A DNA stretch of 34,804 nt from Bacillus sp. J33 (GCF_000518885.1 NZ_JAEL01000057.1:1-34804); one strand, 5' to 3'; shown: positions 7,412 through 15,745, counted from the first letter of the stretch. Notes: generated by a model not told the origin, from the letters alone. Numbers and translations: made by a program.

Positions 7412-8299
7412 TTACGTTGTAGCCAGCAAGTCATTTATGATGCCTTTGACATACCCTATGTTATTGAGTATATCATCTTCCCAAAAGCGAACAATTCGGT
7501 ATCCATTGCTCTCTGCGATCTCATTTTTCACTTGGTCAATTTTTATTCTTTCGACTTGCCATTCCGCAGGTTCCGGATAAAACTTGGGGTTGGCATGCCA
7601 ATAATCCCCATCGCACTCAATAATCAGATTATACTTCTTTAGAAGGAAATCATATTGCCTCTTTTGAAGAATGAAAGAATATTGGTATTCAGTATTCAAT
7701 TCCTTTAAGTACTCTTCCATTATTTCTTCTATTATTGTCTTTTTGAAAATCTGATTTTCCATCTGTTTCAGCGTGGCCTGTCGAATCTTTTCAATAGTCT
7801 CATCACTGTAGATATTTGTCTTTCCACTATTCCATGAAGGGGTATTATTCTCTCTTCTTGTCTTAGCTGTTTTAGATATAATATTTTTGAAATGCTTTTC
7901 TTTTGCCTCTCCATTCATAGATTCATGCCAGGCTTTCGTTCGTGATGACCTAAGTTGCCCTTCGCAATCTTCACTGCATGTTTTAGTTTCCCTATGGGGT
8001 CTTGTGCTTGTATCAAACTTGTTGTTACATACTACGCACACCAGAGGCTCTCCTTTGTTCCCGCAGGACGCTGAGCAATATTTCTTAGGCTTTCCTCTAC
8101 GAAGCCTTACAGACTTATGACAGAGTTCGTAAGAGCATTTCAAATCTTCTGGAGCATAATAGTAGTGTATTAAATATCCTTCCAGTGTTAGGCCATGTTC
8201 ATTTTTGATATGCGATGTAAATCGACCTTGCTTGTTATGAGAAATTTGGAATCCGCAAATGTTACATTTCTGAGATTCTTTTGCATCATACGGCCGCAT
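7412..8299 (-). CDS. Intron-encoded homing endonuclease, zinc-finger + NUMOD3-like + Vsr-like nuclease
   Basis: A free-standing frame inside the nrdJ intron, 295 residues from the ATG at 8299, which follows GAGGTGAT; the upstream GTG is inside that site. It begins with a C2H2-like finger (Cys12, Cys15, His30, His35), followed by further Cys pairs (55/60, 75/79, 88/91, 108/112) that suggest two more metal knuckles. Then comes a S-W-N-S-G-K-x-N-x-Y-S-D-E-T-I-E-K-I segment like NUMOD3 DNA-binding repeats. The C-terminal nuclease has Y-D-F-L-L, then I-I-E-C-D-G-D-Y-W-H-A-N-P (Glu228, Asp230, Asp232, His235), as in Vsr / EDxHD-type nucleases such as the phage enzyme I-Bth0305I. It likely cuts intron-less nrdJ near the insertion site to spread the intron. 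Activity is inferred. Confidence 0.85.
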   Translation of the reverse strand: MRPYDAKESQKCNICGFQISHNKQGRFTSHIKNEHGLTLEGYLIHYYYAPEDLKCSYELCHKSVRLRRGKPKKYCSASCGNKGEPLVCVVCNNKFDTSTRPHRETKTCSEDCEGQLRSSRTKAWHESMNGEAKEKHFKNIISKTAKTRRENNTPSWNSGKTNIYSDETIEKIRQATLKQMENQIFKKTIIEEIMEEYLKELNTEYQYSFILQKRQYDFLLKKYNLIIECDGDYWHANPKFYPEPAEWQVERIKIDQVKNEIAESNGYRIVRFWEDDILNNIGYVKGIINDLLATT

Positions 8300-8314
8300 G
8301 TTAATCACCTCAAG

Positions 8315-8336
8315 AATATAATATATCCATTATATT
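8315..8336 (-). promoter_or_regulatory. Hairpin just upstream of the endonuclease ribosome site
   Basis: A perfect 8-bp inverted repeat AATATAAT-N6-ATTATATT ends a few bases before the GAGGTGAT site of the intron endonuclease. It also contains a TATAAT-like box. It could weaken translation from the nrdJ transcript or be a promoter for the endonuclease alone. Both readings are inference; similar gating hairpins are known for T4 intron genes. Confidence 0.4.
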
Positions 8337-8425
8337 ACAATTGGGTGACATTCACTATGCATAGCCATAAAGAGTTCCCAGCAATTCACGAGGTTTATTT
8401 ATAGACGAGGCACTTAAGCTGATTT

Positions 8426-9220
8426 ACCACGTCTGGACCCTCCCTGCTCCACAAGGTGAGTCAGTTTCGCAATGTCGTCCAGCCAGGAGACGGACCCTGA
8501 AGATTTTCCGTTAACCCCTTTTGCCAGTGTGTTGCGAGGTCTTAGAGTAGAACCATTTGTTCCAACTCCGCCGCCGCGGCTCATGATTTCCATGACCTGC
8601 TTGCGGTGCTCAGAGATTCCTTCTCGGGAATCCTGCACAAACGGCATTACGTAACAGTTGAAATATGTTACATCAGTGTCTGCCCCCGCTCCATATAAAA
8701 CACGGCCGGCTGGAATAAAGTGCAGGTTTTTCAATTCCTGGTAGAACTTTTCAAACCATTCTTTTCTCTTTTCTTCGGTTTTCTCTACGGATGCAAGGCC
8801 TGTTGCGTTACGCTTGGCAATTTGCTCATAAAAGATTTCCAGCGGTTTTTCTATAACATCCAGCGGTTTTGTAATTATGCCCGTCCTGGCTTCTTCCGGA
8901 TCATCGAGAACTCCTCTGTAATCTTCCTCTACTAAAACCTTGGCTGTCTTGTTTTCCCAGTCAATATCCAGGATGAAGCCCAGACCGCGTGCAGGAAATT
9001 TTGGATCTTCTTTGATAGTGAGGACAACGAAGTCACCATTTGTCAGTGTCACTTTCTCGGTGTCTTTGAAAGTGTATCTGTCCAGCATGACTAAGCGTGA
9101 AACACCTTTGTGGGTCATTTTCATATCCGGGGTTACAGGGTGAACCTGAGGAAATAAACGGATGTCCTTATTTAAACGGTCAATATTCAATTTCATTTTT
9201 TGTCCTAGCGCAACAGACAT
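8426..9220 (-). CDS. nrdJ: Class II (B12-dependent) ribonucleotide reductase, exon 1
   Basis: This exon encodes residues 1-265 of the spliced 853-residue NrdJ. Visible family features are F-I-P-A-G-R-x-L-Y-G-A-G (about 168-179), F-N-C-Y-V-M-P with Cys189 (the N-terminal member of the redox Cys pair), and the G-G-G-V-G-x-N-x-S-x-L-R-P phosphate/substrate loop (about 216-228). The exon closes on G-G-S-R-R-G. Read without splicing, the frame runs only three codons into the intron (K-S-A) and stops at 8414. The ATG at 9220 has GAAGGAG 7-8 bases upstream. The gene needs adenosylcobalamin and no oxygen. Two NrdR-box-like sites upstream suggest repression by NrdR. Confidence 0.93.
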
Positions 9221-9344
9221 TGTTACAACTCCTTCGATATAAATTCATGCAATTTTTCTGTATGTTGTGTAAACATTTTCATAGTTTGAACAACTTTAGC
9301 TCTGTTAAAAGAGTACCCTAAAGTTACCATACCTTAAACCTCAA

Positions 9345-9394
9345 AATCAATATATAGTGTTTAAATTATTTTCGACACCACTACATATTGTGGT
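9345..9394 (-). promoter_or_regulatory. Tandem NrdR-box-like operators upstream of nrdJ
   Basis: Two palindromes resemble the NrdR consensus ACAC-WATATATW-GTGT. The distal one (9377-9394) reads ACCACAATATGTAGTGGT on the minus strand, a near-perfect palindrome. The proximal one (9345-9360) reads ACACTATATATTGATT. Their centres are 33 bp apart, about three helical turns, as is usual for paired NrdR boxes. The TATATT inside the proximal box is a likely -10 element. No clear -35 was found. A cobalamin riboswitch was looked for here and not seen. Confidence 0.72.
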
Positions 9395-9549
9395 TAAGGT
9401 CAGGTGAATTTGATTTTGTCAAACTTAAAAAATACTAGATTTTGAAGGAAACGAGAGGGAATGACAGATTTACGACAATTTATGATAAATTTTCATAAAT
9501 TTCGAGGCTTGCACTTTTAATATAGATTAATTGGTAAAATATTCTTAAA

Positions 9550-9582
9550 AAAGAAAAAAGCGACAGCGCCGCTTTTTATCTT
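9550..9582 (-). terminator. Terminator of lipM
   Basis: An AAAAAGCG / CGCTTTTT stem with a short loop, followed on the minus strand by TTTTTTCTTTTTT, overlaps the last codons of lipM. The remaining bases to 9344 hold the nrdJ control region and no gene. Confidence 0.75.
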
Positions 9583-10412
9583 TTATAATTCCACTCATCA
9601 TTTTCATAACGCTCTTTGGCAATTTTTTGAACGTAAGCCATTTCTTCAGCTGTCAGCTCATATGGTTCCAGTTCAATATTCAGCCCTTCTTCGAACCCTT
9701 TTTTGAATGCTTTTTTTGCTTGTTCCAGTGTGATTTTTTCCGATGTAAGCTGATTCATGGCCACTGCTTTACTTTTAAATGCTTTCTGCATCCGTTCTTT
9801 TACTCTTTCGTTTGGATACTTGAATAAGCTAAATAGCTTATCTTCATCCAGATCAAGCAGAATTGATCCATGCTGCAGGATTACCCCTTTTTGTCTAGTT
9901 TGGGCACTGCCGGCCACTTTACGGCCTTCCACTACAAGCTCGTACCAGCTTGGTGCATCAAAACAAACGGCAGACCTGGGATTTTTTAAGGAATCCCTTT
10001 CTTCGGCCGTTTTCGGAATGGCAAAATATGCTTCCATACCAAGAGCGTGAAAACCTTTTAAAATCCCCTCCGAAATAACTCTATAAGCTTCCGTGACAGT
10101 TGTAGGCATATCCGGGTGCTCTTCCGGAACAATTACACTATATGTAAGCTCATGCTCATGCAGTACGCCCCTGCCGCCTGTAGGTCTGCGTACAAAACCC
10201 AACCCATGCTGTTTAACGGAATCCATATCGATTTCTTTTTCAACCTTCTGGAAATACCCGACTGAAAGAGTCGCTGGATTCCACCCATAGAATCGAATAA
10301 CCGGAGGCATTTTCCCCTCGCTGTTCCAATCAAGCAAGGCCTCATCCAAAGCCATATTAAAAGAGGGCGATCCCTCTCCTGAATCAATAAAACGCCAAAC
10401 TTCTTTAGTCAT
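9576..10412 (-). CDS. lipM: Octanoyl-[GcvH]:protein octanoyltransferase LipM
   Basis: It transfers the octanoyl group from acyl carrier protein to GcvH, the first step of lipoate assembly in Bacillus; LipL then passes it to other lipoyl domains. The product has 278 residues and the LplA/LipM fold: [16 protein letters not shown], then [11 protein letters not shown], then the nucleophile Cys150 in [14 protein letters not shown], and the conserved Lys in G-R-K-V-A-G-S-A-Q. The Cys position equals that in B. subtilis LipM (YqhM) and distinguishes it from ligase LplA. The ATG has GAGGG 6 bases upstream. It lies close to the glycine cleavage operon, whose GcvH partner is its substrate. Confidence 0.93.
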   Translation of the reverse strand: MTKEVWRFIDSGEGSPSFNMALDEALLDWNSEGKMPPVIRFYGWNPATLSVGYFQKVEKEIDMDSVKQHGLGFVRRPTGGRGVLHEHELTYSVIVPEEHPDMPTTVTEAYRVISEGILKGFHALGMEAYFAIPKTAEERDSLKNPRSAVCFDAPSWYELVVEGRKVAGSAQTRQKGVILQHGSILLDLDEDKLFSLFKYPNERVKERMQKAFKSKAVAMNQLTSEKITLEQAKKAFKKGFEEGLNIELEPYELTAEEMAYVQKIAKERYENDEWNYKR

Positions 10413-10525
10413 ATGTAACCCTCATTTTCAAATTCTTTAACCAGTCATATGCGTTTAATAGTCTACCAAAATTCTTGGGAAATTCAAAGCATGTTGAATT
10501 TCCAATATAATTTTAAAGGATTCAC

Positions 10526-10555
10526 TTTACTCCCATAAGGAAAGGCTTATATAAT
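10526..10555 (+). promoter_or_regulatory. Candidate promoter of yqhL
   Basis: A perfect TATAAT at 10550-10555 is preceded 18 bp upstream by TTTACT at 10526-10531. The start region is followed by a short palindrome, CTTAGCTAAG, at 10564-10573. The distance to the yqhL start is about 40 bases. Confidence 0.55.
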
Positions 10556-10594
10556 ATAAGTTGGCTTAGCTAAGTGTGAAAGGAGAAAGACATA

Positions 10595-10978
10595 TTGGAT
10601 ACACTTTATTTCATTCTGATCATATTAGGTGCAATCATTACCTACTCCGTGATTACATGGTTTTATCAGCGCAGAATTGTTAAAACGCTTACCGAAGACC
10701 AGTTTCGCGAAGGTTATAGAAAAGCCCAGTTAATTGATGTCCGTGAGCCAAATGAATTTGAAAACGGCCATATTTTAGGAGCACGCAATATACCGCTTTC
10801 ACAAATGAAAATGCGCATGAAAGAATTGCGTCCGGACAAGCCTGTTTACCTATATTGCCAAAGTGGTATGAGAAGTGCCAGAGCTGCCCAGTTTTTGCAT
10901 CGTAAAGGCTACAAAGACCTTTCACACCTGCAGGGTGGATTCAAAAAATGGACCGGCAAAGTGAAAGCAAAAAAATAA
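10595..10978 (+). CDS. yqhL: Membrane-anchored rhodanese-like protein YqhL
   Basis: The product has 127 residues: an N-terminal transmembrane helix (about 3-22) and a single rhodanese domain. L-I-D-V-R-E-P-N-E-F and G-H-I-L-G-A-R-N-I-P are the CH2A-like signatures, and the active-site loop is C-Q-S-G-M-R-S, so the catalytic Cys is present. Such proteins carry sulfane sulfur; the physiological partner is unknown. The start codon is TTG, 9 bases after AAAGGAG. It is transcribed divergently from lipM and has its own terminator. Confidence 0.87.
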   Translation: MDTLYFILIILGAIITYSVITWFYQRRIVKTLTEDQFREGYRKAQLIDVREPNEFENGHILGARNIPLSQMKMRMKELRPDKPVYLYCQSGMRSARAAQFLHRKGYKDLSHLQGGFKKWTGKVKAKK

Positions 10979-10989
10979 AAGCAATATAT

Positions 10990-11024
10990 TAAAAGACCCC
11001 GTTAATCTTTGACGGGTTCTTTTG
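10990..11024 (+). terminator. Terminator of yqhL
   Basis: A 12-bp stem with one mismatch (AAAAGACCCCGT / ACGGGTTCTTTT) begins 12 bases after the yqhL stop and ends in a T-run. Confidence 0.85.
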
Positions 11025-11177
11025 CTTATAAGAGAATGAACCGCCACTTCTAATCAGGATCTATTCCTCATATTCGCTGTTCCATTCCCCAAGCTTTCCA
11101 ATTCTTTTCCCCAAGTCCGACCTTTATTACCGAATTTTTTAATTCCATTCCTAAAGTTCACAGTTAGCGTTTAATCC

Positions 11178-11215
11178 ACAAAAAAGGGCGCCCTATAAGA
11201 GGGACACCCTTTTTT
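11178..11215 (-). terminator. Terminator of the gcv operon
   Basis: AAAAAAGGG pairs with CCCTTTTTT around an inner CCCT/AGGG stem. It lies immediately after gcvPB, with the T-run on the minus strand. Between this and the yqhL terminator no gene is seen. Confidence 0.85.
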
Positions 11216-11219
11216 CGTT

Positions 11220-12680
11220 TTATTGCCTTTGATAGCGAAGAACCGGCTTTCTGGCAGCCATGGTTTCGTCCAGGCGGCCGATTACCGTTGTATGTGGAGC
11301 TTCCTGAACGATTTCAGGGTTTTCCTCTGCTTCTTTGGCAATTTGGATCATAGCATCAACAAATGAATCCAGTGTTTCCTTAGATTCTGTCTCTGTCGGT
11401 TCAATCATGATGCACTCTTCCACGTTAAGCGGGAAGTAGATTGTTGGCGGATGGTAGCCAAAATCAAGAAGGCGCTTTGCAATATCCAGTGTACGGACAC
11501 CCAGCTTCTTCTGGCGCTTTCCGCTTAATACAAATTCATGCTTGCAATGCCTGTCAAATGGCAGATCAAAAAATGGTGCAAGCCTTCTCATCATATAGTT
11601 TGCATTTAATACAGCATATTCTGTTACAGCCTTTAGTCCATCAGGTCCCATTGTACGGATATACGTATATGCTCGTACATTGATTCCAAAGTTTCCATAA
11701 TACGGCTTCACGCGCCCGATAGATTGCGGACGGTCATAATCAAATTCGTACTGGTCACCTTTTTTAACTAATACTGGCTTTGGAAGGTATGGTATTAGAT
11801 CTGCTTTTACGCCAACAGGTCCAGACCCCGGTCCGCCGCCGCCATGCGGGCCTGTAAAGGTTTTATGAAGATTAAGGTGTACAACGTCAAATCCCATATC
11901 TCCAGGGCGGGCTTTTGAAAGTACGGCATTCAGGTTGGCACCATCATAATAAAGCTTTCCGCCAGCACCGTGGACAATCTCAGCCATTTCAAGGATATTT
12001 TCCTCAAATAGCCCTAGTGTGTTCGGATTAGTCAGCATAAGGGCTGCAGTATCCTCGCCAACCACTCTTCTTAGATCTTCCAGATCGACCAATCCGTTCT
12101 CATTCGATTTAACTGTTATCGTTTCAAAGCCTGCAACTGTTGCGGATGCAGGGTTAGTTCCATGGGCTGAGTCAGGAACAATCACTTTCGTACGCTTTGT
12201 ATCGCCATTCGCCTCATGATAAGCCCGGATCATCATAAGCCCGGTCCATTCTCCATGTGCACCTGCAGCAGGCTGAAGCGTTACTTCATCCATTCCAGTA
12301 ATTTCAATTAAATGCTCCTGCAAATCATACATCAGCTCCAATGCACCTTGGACAGAGGTTTCATCCTGCAGAGGATGCAGATGGGCAAAGCCATTAAAGC
12401 GGGCAACATTTTCATTGATTTTAGGATTGTATTTCATCGTACATGATCCTAATGGATAGAAACCAGAATCCACTCCATGGTTACGTTTGGAGAGAGCTGT
12501 ATAGTGCCGCATAATATCAAGCTCAGAGACTTCCGGCAGCTCAGGCTCTTCTTCTCTTAGATAGCCTTCAGGGAGAAGCTCGCTTAAGTCTGTTTCCGGA
12601 ACATCCATTTCAGGCAGGCTATAACCAATACGGCCTTCTGTGCTTAATTCAAAGATGAGTGGCTGATCTTCCTTATGCAT
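11220..12680 (-). CDS. gcvPB: Glycine dehydrogenase (decarboxylating), subunit 2
   Basis: This is the C-terminal half of the P-protein, which decarboxylates glycine and passes the aminomethyl group to lipoyl-GcvH. It has 486 residues. The PLP-binding Lys273 sits in [29 protein letters not shown] and Y-Y-D-G-A-N-L-N-A are further cofactor-site motifs. The frame opens 30 bases upstream, but GGGGGA lies 5 bases before the ATG at 12680, which overlaps the last codons of gcvPA (stop at 12673), so the two are translationally coupled. It is the last gene of the riboswitch-controlled operon. Confidence 0.96.
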   Translation of the reverse strand: MHKEDQPLIFELSTEGRIGYSLPEMDVPETDLSELLPEGYLREEEPELPEVSELDIMRHYTALSKRNHGVDSGFYPLGSCTMKYNPKINENVARFNGFAHLHPLQDETSVQGALELMYDLQEHLIEITGMDEVTLQPAAGAHGEWTGLMMIRAYHEANGDTKRTKVIVPDSAHGTNPASATVAGFETITVKSNENGLVDLEDLRRVVGEDTAALMLTNPNTLGLFEENILEMAEIVHGAGGKLYYDGANLNAVLSKARPGDMGFDVVHLNLHKTFTGPHGGGGPGSGPVGVKADLIPYLPKPVLVKKGDQYEFDYDRPQSIGRVKPYYGNFGINVRAYTYIRTMGPDGLKAVTEYAVLNANYMMRRLAPFFDLPFDRHCKHEFVLSGKRQKKLGVRTLDIAKRLLDFGYHPPTIYFPLNVEECIMIEPTETESKETLDSFVDAMIQIAKEAEENPEIVQEAPHTTVIGRLDETMAARKPVLRYQRQ

Positions 12681-14019
12681 GGTAATCCCCCATTTCCTTA
12701 ACAAATGCATCGATTTCTTCTTTTGTTCTTAACTCAGTTACAGCAACAAGCATATGGTTTTTCAGGTCGGCAAAATCTCTTCCCAGATCATAGCCGCCAA
12801 TAATACCTTTTTGTAAAAGCTCCTGATTCACTTCTTTGACTGGCTTATTCAGCTTGATGACAAATTCATTAAATGAAGAACCTTCAAATGCGATTTCAAA
12901 ACCATTAGCTTTAAACTGCTGTTTGGCATAATGGGCCTTTTGCATATTGGCTGCAGCCATTTCTTTAACGCCCTTCTTGCCCAGAGCGGTCATGGCAACC
13001 GATGCTGCCAGGGCATTTAATGCCTGATTGGAGCAAATATTGGATGTCGCTTTATCACGGCGGATATGCTGCTCACGGGCCTGGAGCGTCAAAACAAAGC
13101 CTCTGCGTCCCTGGTCATCTACTGTTTGGCCTACAAGGCGGCCTGGCACTTTTCTCATCAGCTTGGATGTTACAGCAAAGTATCCGCAATGCGGACCGCC
13201 AAATGCTGTAGGAATTCCGAAAGGCTGTGCATCTCCTACGACAATGTCGGCACCGAATTTTCCAGGAGGCGTTAGGGCACCCAGAGAAAGCGGGTTACTA
13301 GATACTACAAACATGGATTTATGCGCGTGAATGATTTCTTCAAGCTCTTTTAAAGGCTCCACTCTTCCGAAAAAGTTAGGGTACTGGACGATTACAGCTG
13401 CGATATCATCGCCAATCATTTCTTTCAGAGCATCAAGATCTGTAATGCCATTTTTTTGAGGAATTTCAACTACCTCAATATATTGACCCTTTGCATAAGT
13501 TTTGACGACATCCTTTGATTCAGGATGAACGGCACTTGAGATCAGGACTTTTTTTCGGCGGGTACTGCCTGCGCTAAGCATTGCAGCTTCAGCAAGAGAT
13601 GTTCCGCCATCATACATGGAAGAATTGGCAACGTCCATCCCCGTTAACTCACAGATCATCGTTTGGAATTCAAAGATTGCCTGAAGTTCCCCCTGGGAGA
13701 TTTCAGGCTGGTAAGGAGTGTAGGCAGTATAGAATTCTGAACGAGACAATACATGGTCAACGATGACTGGCATGTAATGATCGTATACACCTGCTCCAAG
13801 GAAAGATGTATTTGTGCGAAGATCGGCATTCTTCTGAGCCATCCTAGTAAGCTCTTTCATTAGGGCTGTTTCAGATTTTGCCGGTTTAACTTTATATTCA
13901 CCTTTAAATCTTACGCTTTCAGGAATGTCACTGAAGAGTTCATCCACAGAATTAACGCCGATTGTTTCCAGCATTGCTTTCTGATCAGACTCTGTCATCG
14001 GTAAATAGCGATGTTTCAT
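12673..14019 (-). CDS. gcvPA: Glycine dehydrogenase (decarboxylating), subunit 1
   Basis: This is the N-terminal half of the P-protein. It pairs with GcvPB to form the PLP-dependent decarboxylase of the glycine cleavage system. It has 448 residues, the usual length for the two-subunit form. Recognisable segments are [28 protein letters not shown] and [18 protein letters not shown]. The open frame begins 54 bases upstream, but the ATG at 14019 follows GGGGGGAG by about 6 bases and gives the normal N-terminus M-K-H-R-Y-L-P-M-T. The gene starts 17 bases after the gcvT stop. Confidence 0.96.
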   Translation of the reverse strand: MKHRYLPMTESDQKAMLETIGVNSVDELFSDIPESVRFKGEYKVKPAKSETALMKELTRMAQKNADLRTNTSFLGAGVYDHYMPVIVDHVLSRSEFYTAYTPYQPEISQGELQAIFEFQTMICELTGMDVANSSMYDGGTSLAEAAMLSAGSTRRKKVLISSAVHPESKDVVKTYAKGQYIEVVEIPQKNGITDLDALKEMIGDDIAAVIVQYPNFFGRVEPLKELEEIIHAHKSMFVVSSNPLSLGALTPPGKFGADIVVGDAQPFGIPTAFGGPHCGYFAVTSKLMRKVPGRLVGQTVDDQGRRGFVLTLQAREQHIRRDKATSNICSNQALNALAASVAMTALGKKGVKEMAAANMQKAHYAKQQFKANGFEIAFEGSSFNEFVIKLNKPVKEVNQELLQKGIIGGYDLGRDFADLKNHMLVAVTELRTKEEIDAFVKEMGDYHA

Positions 14020-14035
14020 CGTTTTCTCCCCCCGG

Positions 14036-15142
14036 TTAATTCTTTTCTCTTTTATAGAAAGGTGTAGCTGCAATAGCTGCTTTTAATCGTTTTCCGCGGA
14101 TTTCAACTTCCACTTCTGTTCCCAGCTCGGTATGTTCCTTTTTGATAAGTGCCAGGCCTATGTTCTTCTTTAAGGTTGGAGATTGGGTGCCTGTGGTTAC
14201 TTCCCCAATAAGCTCTTCTCCTTTATATACAGGGTAGCCATGGCGCGGAATTCCACGGTCTATCATTTCGATTCCGACTAGCTTGCGGGGCACCCCGCTT
14301 TCCTTTTGCTGCTTCAACACATCTTTGCCGATAAAATCAGCATCTTTATTCACTTTAACAGCAAACCCGATTCCTGCTTCAAGCGGTGTAATTTCAGGTG
14401 ACAGCTCTTGGCCATATAACGCCAGATTAGCTTCAAAGCGAAGTGTGTCCCTAGCACCAAGACCGCATGGAAGCACTCCTTCTTCTTTGCCGGCTTCAAG
14501 GATTTCATTCCACAATGCTACTGCATCATTGGCATCACAGTATACTTCGAAGCCATCTTCTCCTGTATAGCCAGTTCTTGACACAAGTGCTTTTTTTCCA
14601 TTCAGTTCTACATCCTGCTGGAATTTGAAAAAGCCGATTTCTGCAAGGTTTGTGCTCCCAGCAAGCTTTTGCAGCACCTTTTCGGCAAGCGGCCCCTGAA
14701 GGGCAAGCTGTGCCATTTCTTCTGAGAGATTTTTCAATTCGACATTGCCTTCAACATGGTCCTTAAGCCAGCTGAAATCCTTTTCAATGTTGGAGGCATT
14801 TACAACTAGCAGATAGTGGTCATCTTCTATTTTATAGACAAGTAAATCATCAACAGTTCCGCCATTTTCATAACACATGGCTGTATATTGAGCACCTGAG
14901 CTCTTTAATTTTGAGACATCATTCGTCATCATTTTTTGAAGGTAAGCAAGGCTGTCTGTCCCTTTTACTTCGATTTCTCCCATATGGGATACATCAAAAA
15001 GACCAGCTTTGGTACGGACTGCTTCATGCTCCTCTTTAATGCTTGAAAACTGTACAGGAAGGTCCCAGCCTCCAAAATCGATGGTTTTTGCTCCATAATC
15101 TTTGTACACCTCATATAAAGGCGTTCGTTTTAACTGTGACAT
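14036..15142 (-). CDS. gcvT: Aminomethyltransferase (glycine cleavage T-protein)
   Basis: It releases ammonia from aminomethyl-lipoyl-GcvH and makes 5,10-methylene-tetrahydrofolate. The product has 368 residues: a folate-binding N-terminal domain (with F-D-V-S-H-M-G-E-I and Q-L-A-L-Q-G-P), the [11 protein letters not shown] segment, and a C-terminal barrel with V-T-T-G-T-Q-S-P-T. The ATG at 15142 has GGGGGAC 7 bases upstream. It is the first gene of gcvT-gcvPA-gcvPB and lies just after a tandem glycine riboswitch and its terminator. gcvH is not in this window. Confidence 0.97.
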   Translation of the reverse strand: MSQLKRTPLYEVYKDYGAKTIDFGGWDLPVQFSSIKEEHEAVRTKAGLFDVSHMGEIEVKGTDSLAYLQKMMTNDVSKLKSSGAQYTAMCYENGGTVDDLLVYKIEDDHYLLVVNASNIEKDFSWLKDHVEGNVELKNLSEEMAQLALQGPLAEKVLQKLAGSTNLAEIGFFKFQQDVELNGKKALVSRTGYTGEDGFEVYCDANDAVALWNEILEAGKEEGVLPCGLGARDTLRFEANLALYGQELSPEITPLEAGIGFAVKVNKDADFIGKDVLKQQKESGVPRKLVGIEMIDRGIPRHGYPVYKGEELIGEVTTGTQSPTLKKNIGLALIKKEHTELGTEVEVEIRGKRLKAAIAATPFYKREKN

Positions 15143-15187
15143 TTACTCGTCCCCCTTATAATCTTTTAATTTGGAATAGGAACATAA

Positions 15188-15232
15188 AAAAGGACAGAGC
15201 ATCCCCTCATTTATGAGAAGATCTCTGTCCTT
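15188..15232 (-). terminator. Riboswitch-controlled terminator before gcvT
   Basis: AAGGACAGAG pairs with CTCTGTCCTT around an inner TCTTCTCAT / ATGAGGGGA stem, with TTTTTT after it on the minus strand. The left arm is also the closing strand of the second glycine aptamer, so glycine binding and termination compete for it. This is the standard 'on' layout in Bacillus. Confidence 0.88.
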
Positions 15233-15384
15233 GCACCTGAAAGTTTACCGAAACCGGCTTTCCCCTTGGGTGGCTCCATAAAAAGAGCGCTCTCCAGAGC
15301 TGCGTCAAACAAGAGTTCTTTTGCCTGAGAGATTCACAGGTGATTTGCTTGCTCCTTCGGCGCTACAAACGTAGTCTCTCCCCT
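15224..15384 (-). promoter_or_regulatory. Tandem glycine riboswitch
   Basis: Two consecutive glycine aptamers lie in the gcvT leader. Aptamer I opens with GGGGAGAGAC (15383-15374), carries GCCGAAGGAGCAA and closes with CTCTCAGGCAAAAG. Aptamer II opens at CTCTGGAGAGCGCTC (about 15307-15293), has CACCCAAGGGGAAAG and closes with CTTTCAGGTGCAAGGAC. Both show the conserved core of the gcvT RNA motif. Binding of glycine should disrupt the downstream terminator and switch on gcvT-PA-PB. Confidence 0.95.
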
Positions 15385-15544
15385 TGTTATCATTCGCATT
15401 TATAAAATTTTCCAAGTTGGTCATACTTATACCAAACAGAAAAAAGTGATTCCATTATTTCGGTAAACTAAATTTAATGTGTTAACTTTCTAAACTTTCA
15501 AAGCTACTATCATCCTACCACCTAAACCCGGTTTGGGCAATATG

Positions 15545-15745
15545 TTTTAGAGGAAGTTCAAAAAGTCCGGGAAAAATAGCTGTCGAATCTCTGCGTCAGC
15601 TTGCTTTTCCACTGCTCAAGTTTTTAAACCCATGCGCTCTGCTCCTTGAATAAGAAAACCGCTTTTCATTGCGTGCGATGTTTATTCGGAGAAGCTTTTT
15701 CTTTATGCGGAGCTTCGATGTTCTTCTCGGCTCTTTTTGTCCTCT
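15545..15745. repeat. Probable dispersed intergenic repeat
   Basis: The 400-base gap between the riboswitch and yqhH holds no gene. From about 15545 to 15745 it is richer in short inverted pieces (GAGAAG ... CTTCTC and GAAGCTTT ... GGAGCTTC), and phrases such as AAGTTCAAAAAGTCC and GGCTCTTTTTGTCC look like intergenic repeats common in Bacillaceae. The attribution rests on recognition and could not be checked here. A promoter for yqhH must lie in this region; none is clear. Confidence 0.4.

Larger units (their letters stand above)
7171..8425 (-). mobile_element. Group I intron in nrdJ, with homing endonuclease gene
   Basis: Removing these 1255 bases joins G-G-S-R-R-G to A-Q-M-I-M-L exactly in frame. 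Core parts are visible on the minus strand. P1: exon AGACGUGGU (8434-8426) pairs with intron GCCUCGUCU (8411-8403), with the expected U-G wobble at the splice site and one mismatch. P element: AATTGCTGGGAAC near 8386-8373. Q element: CAATCAGCAGCC near 7365-7354. R and S elements: GACCAT (7317-7312) and ATGGTC (7229-7224) form P7, with S reading AAGATATGGTC. After P7 there is a P9 hairpin CTCTAGG-GTGA-CCTAGAG with a GNRA loop, another hairpin (GTTGG...CCAAC), and a last base G at 7171 (omega G). The endonuclease frame sits between P and Q, in the P5 region. Complete and probably active. Confidence 0.92.

Noticed and set aside
7171-8425. Intein, IS insertion or frameshift as explanation for the split nrdJ
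   Set aside because: The frame stops three codons into the insert, so no intein can be made; there are no terminal repeats or target duplication; exact exon joining and group I core elements fit an intron.
9221-9575. Cobalamin riboswitch upstream of the B12-dependent reductase
   Set aside because: No B12-box-like sequence or extended structured leader is visible; the region instead shows NrdR-type palindromes.
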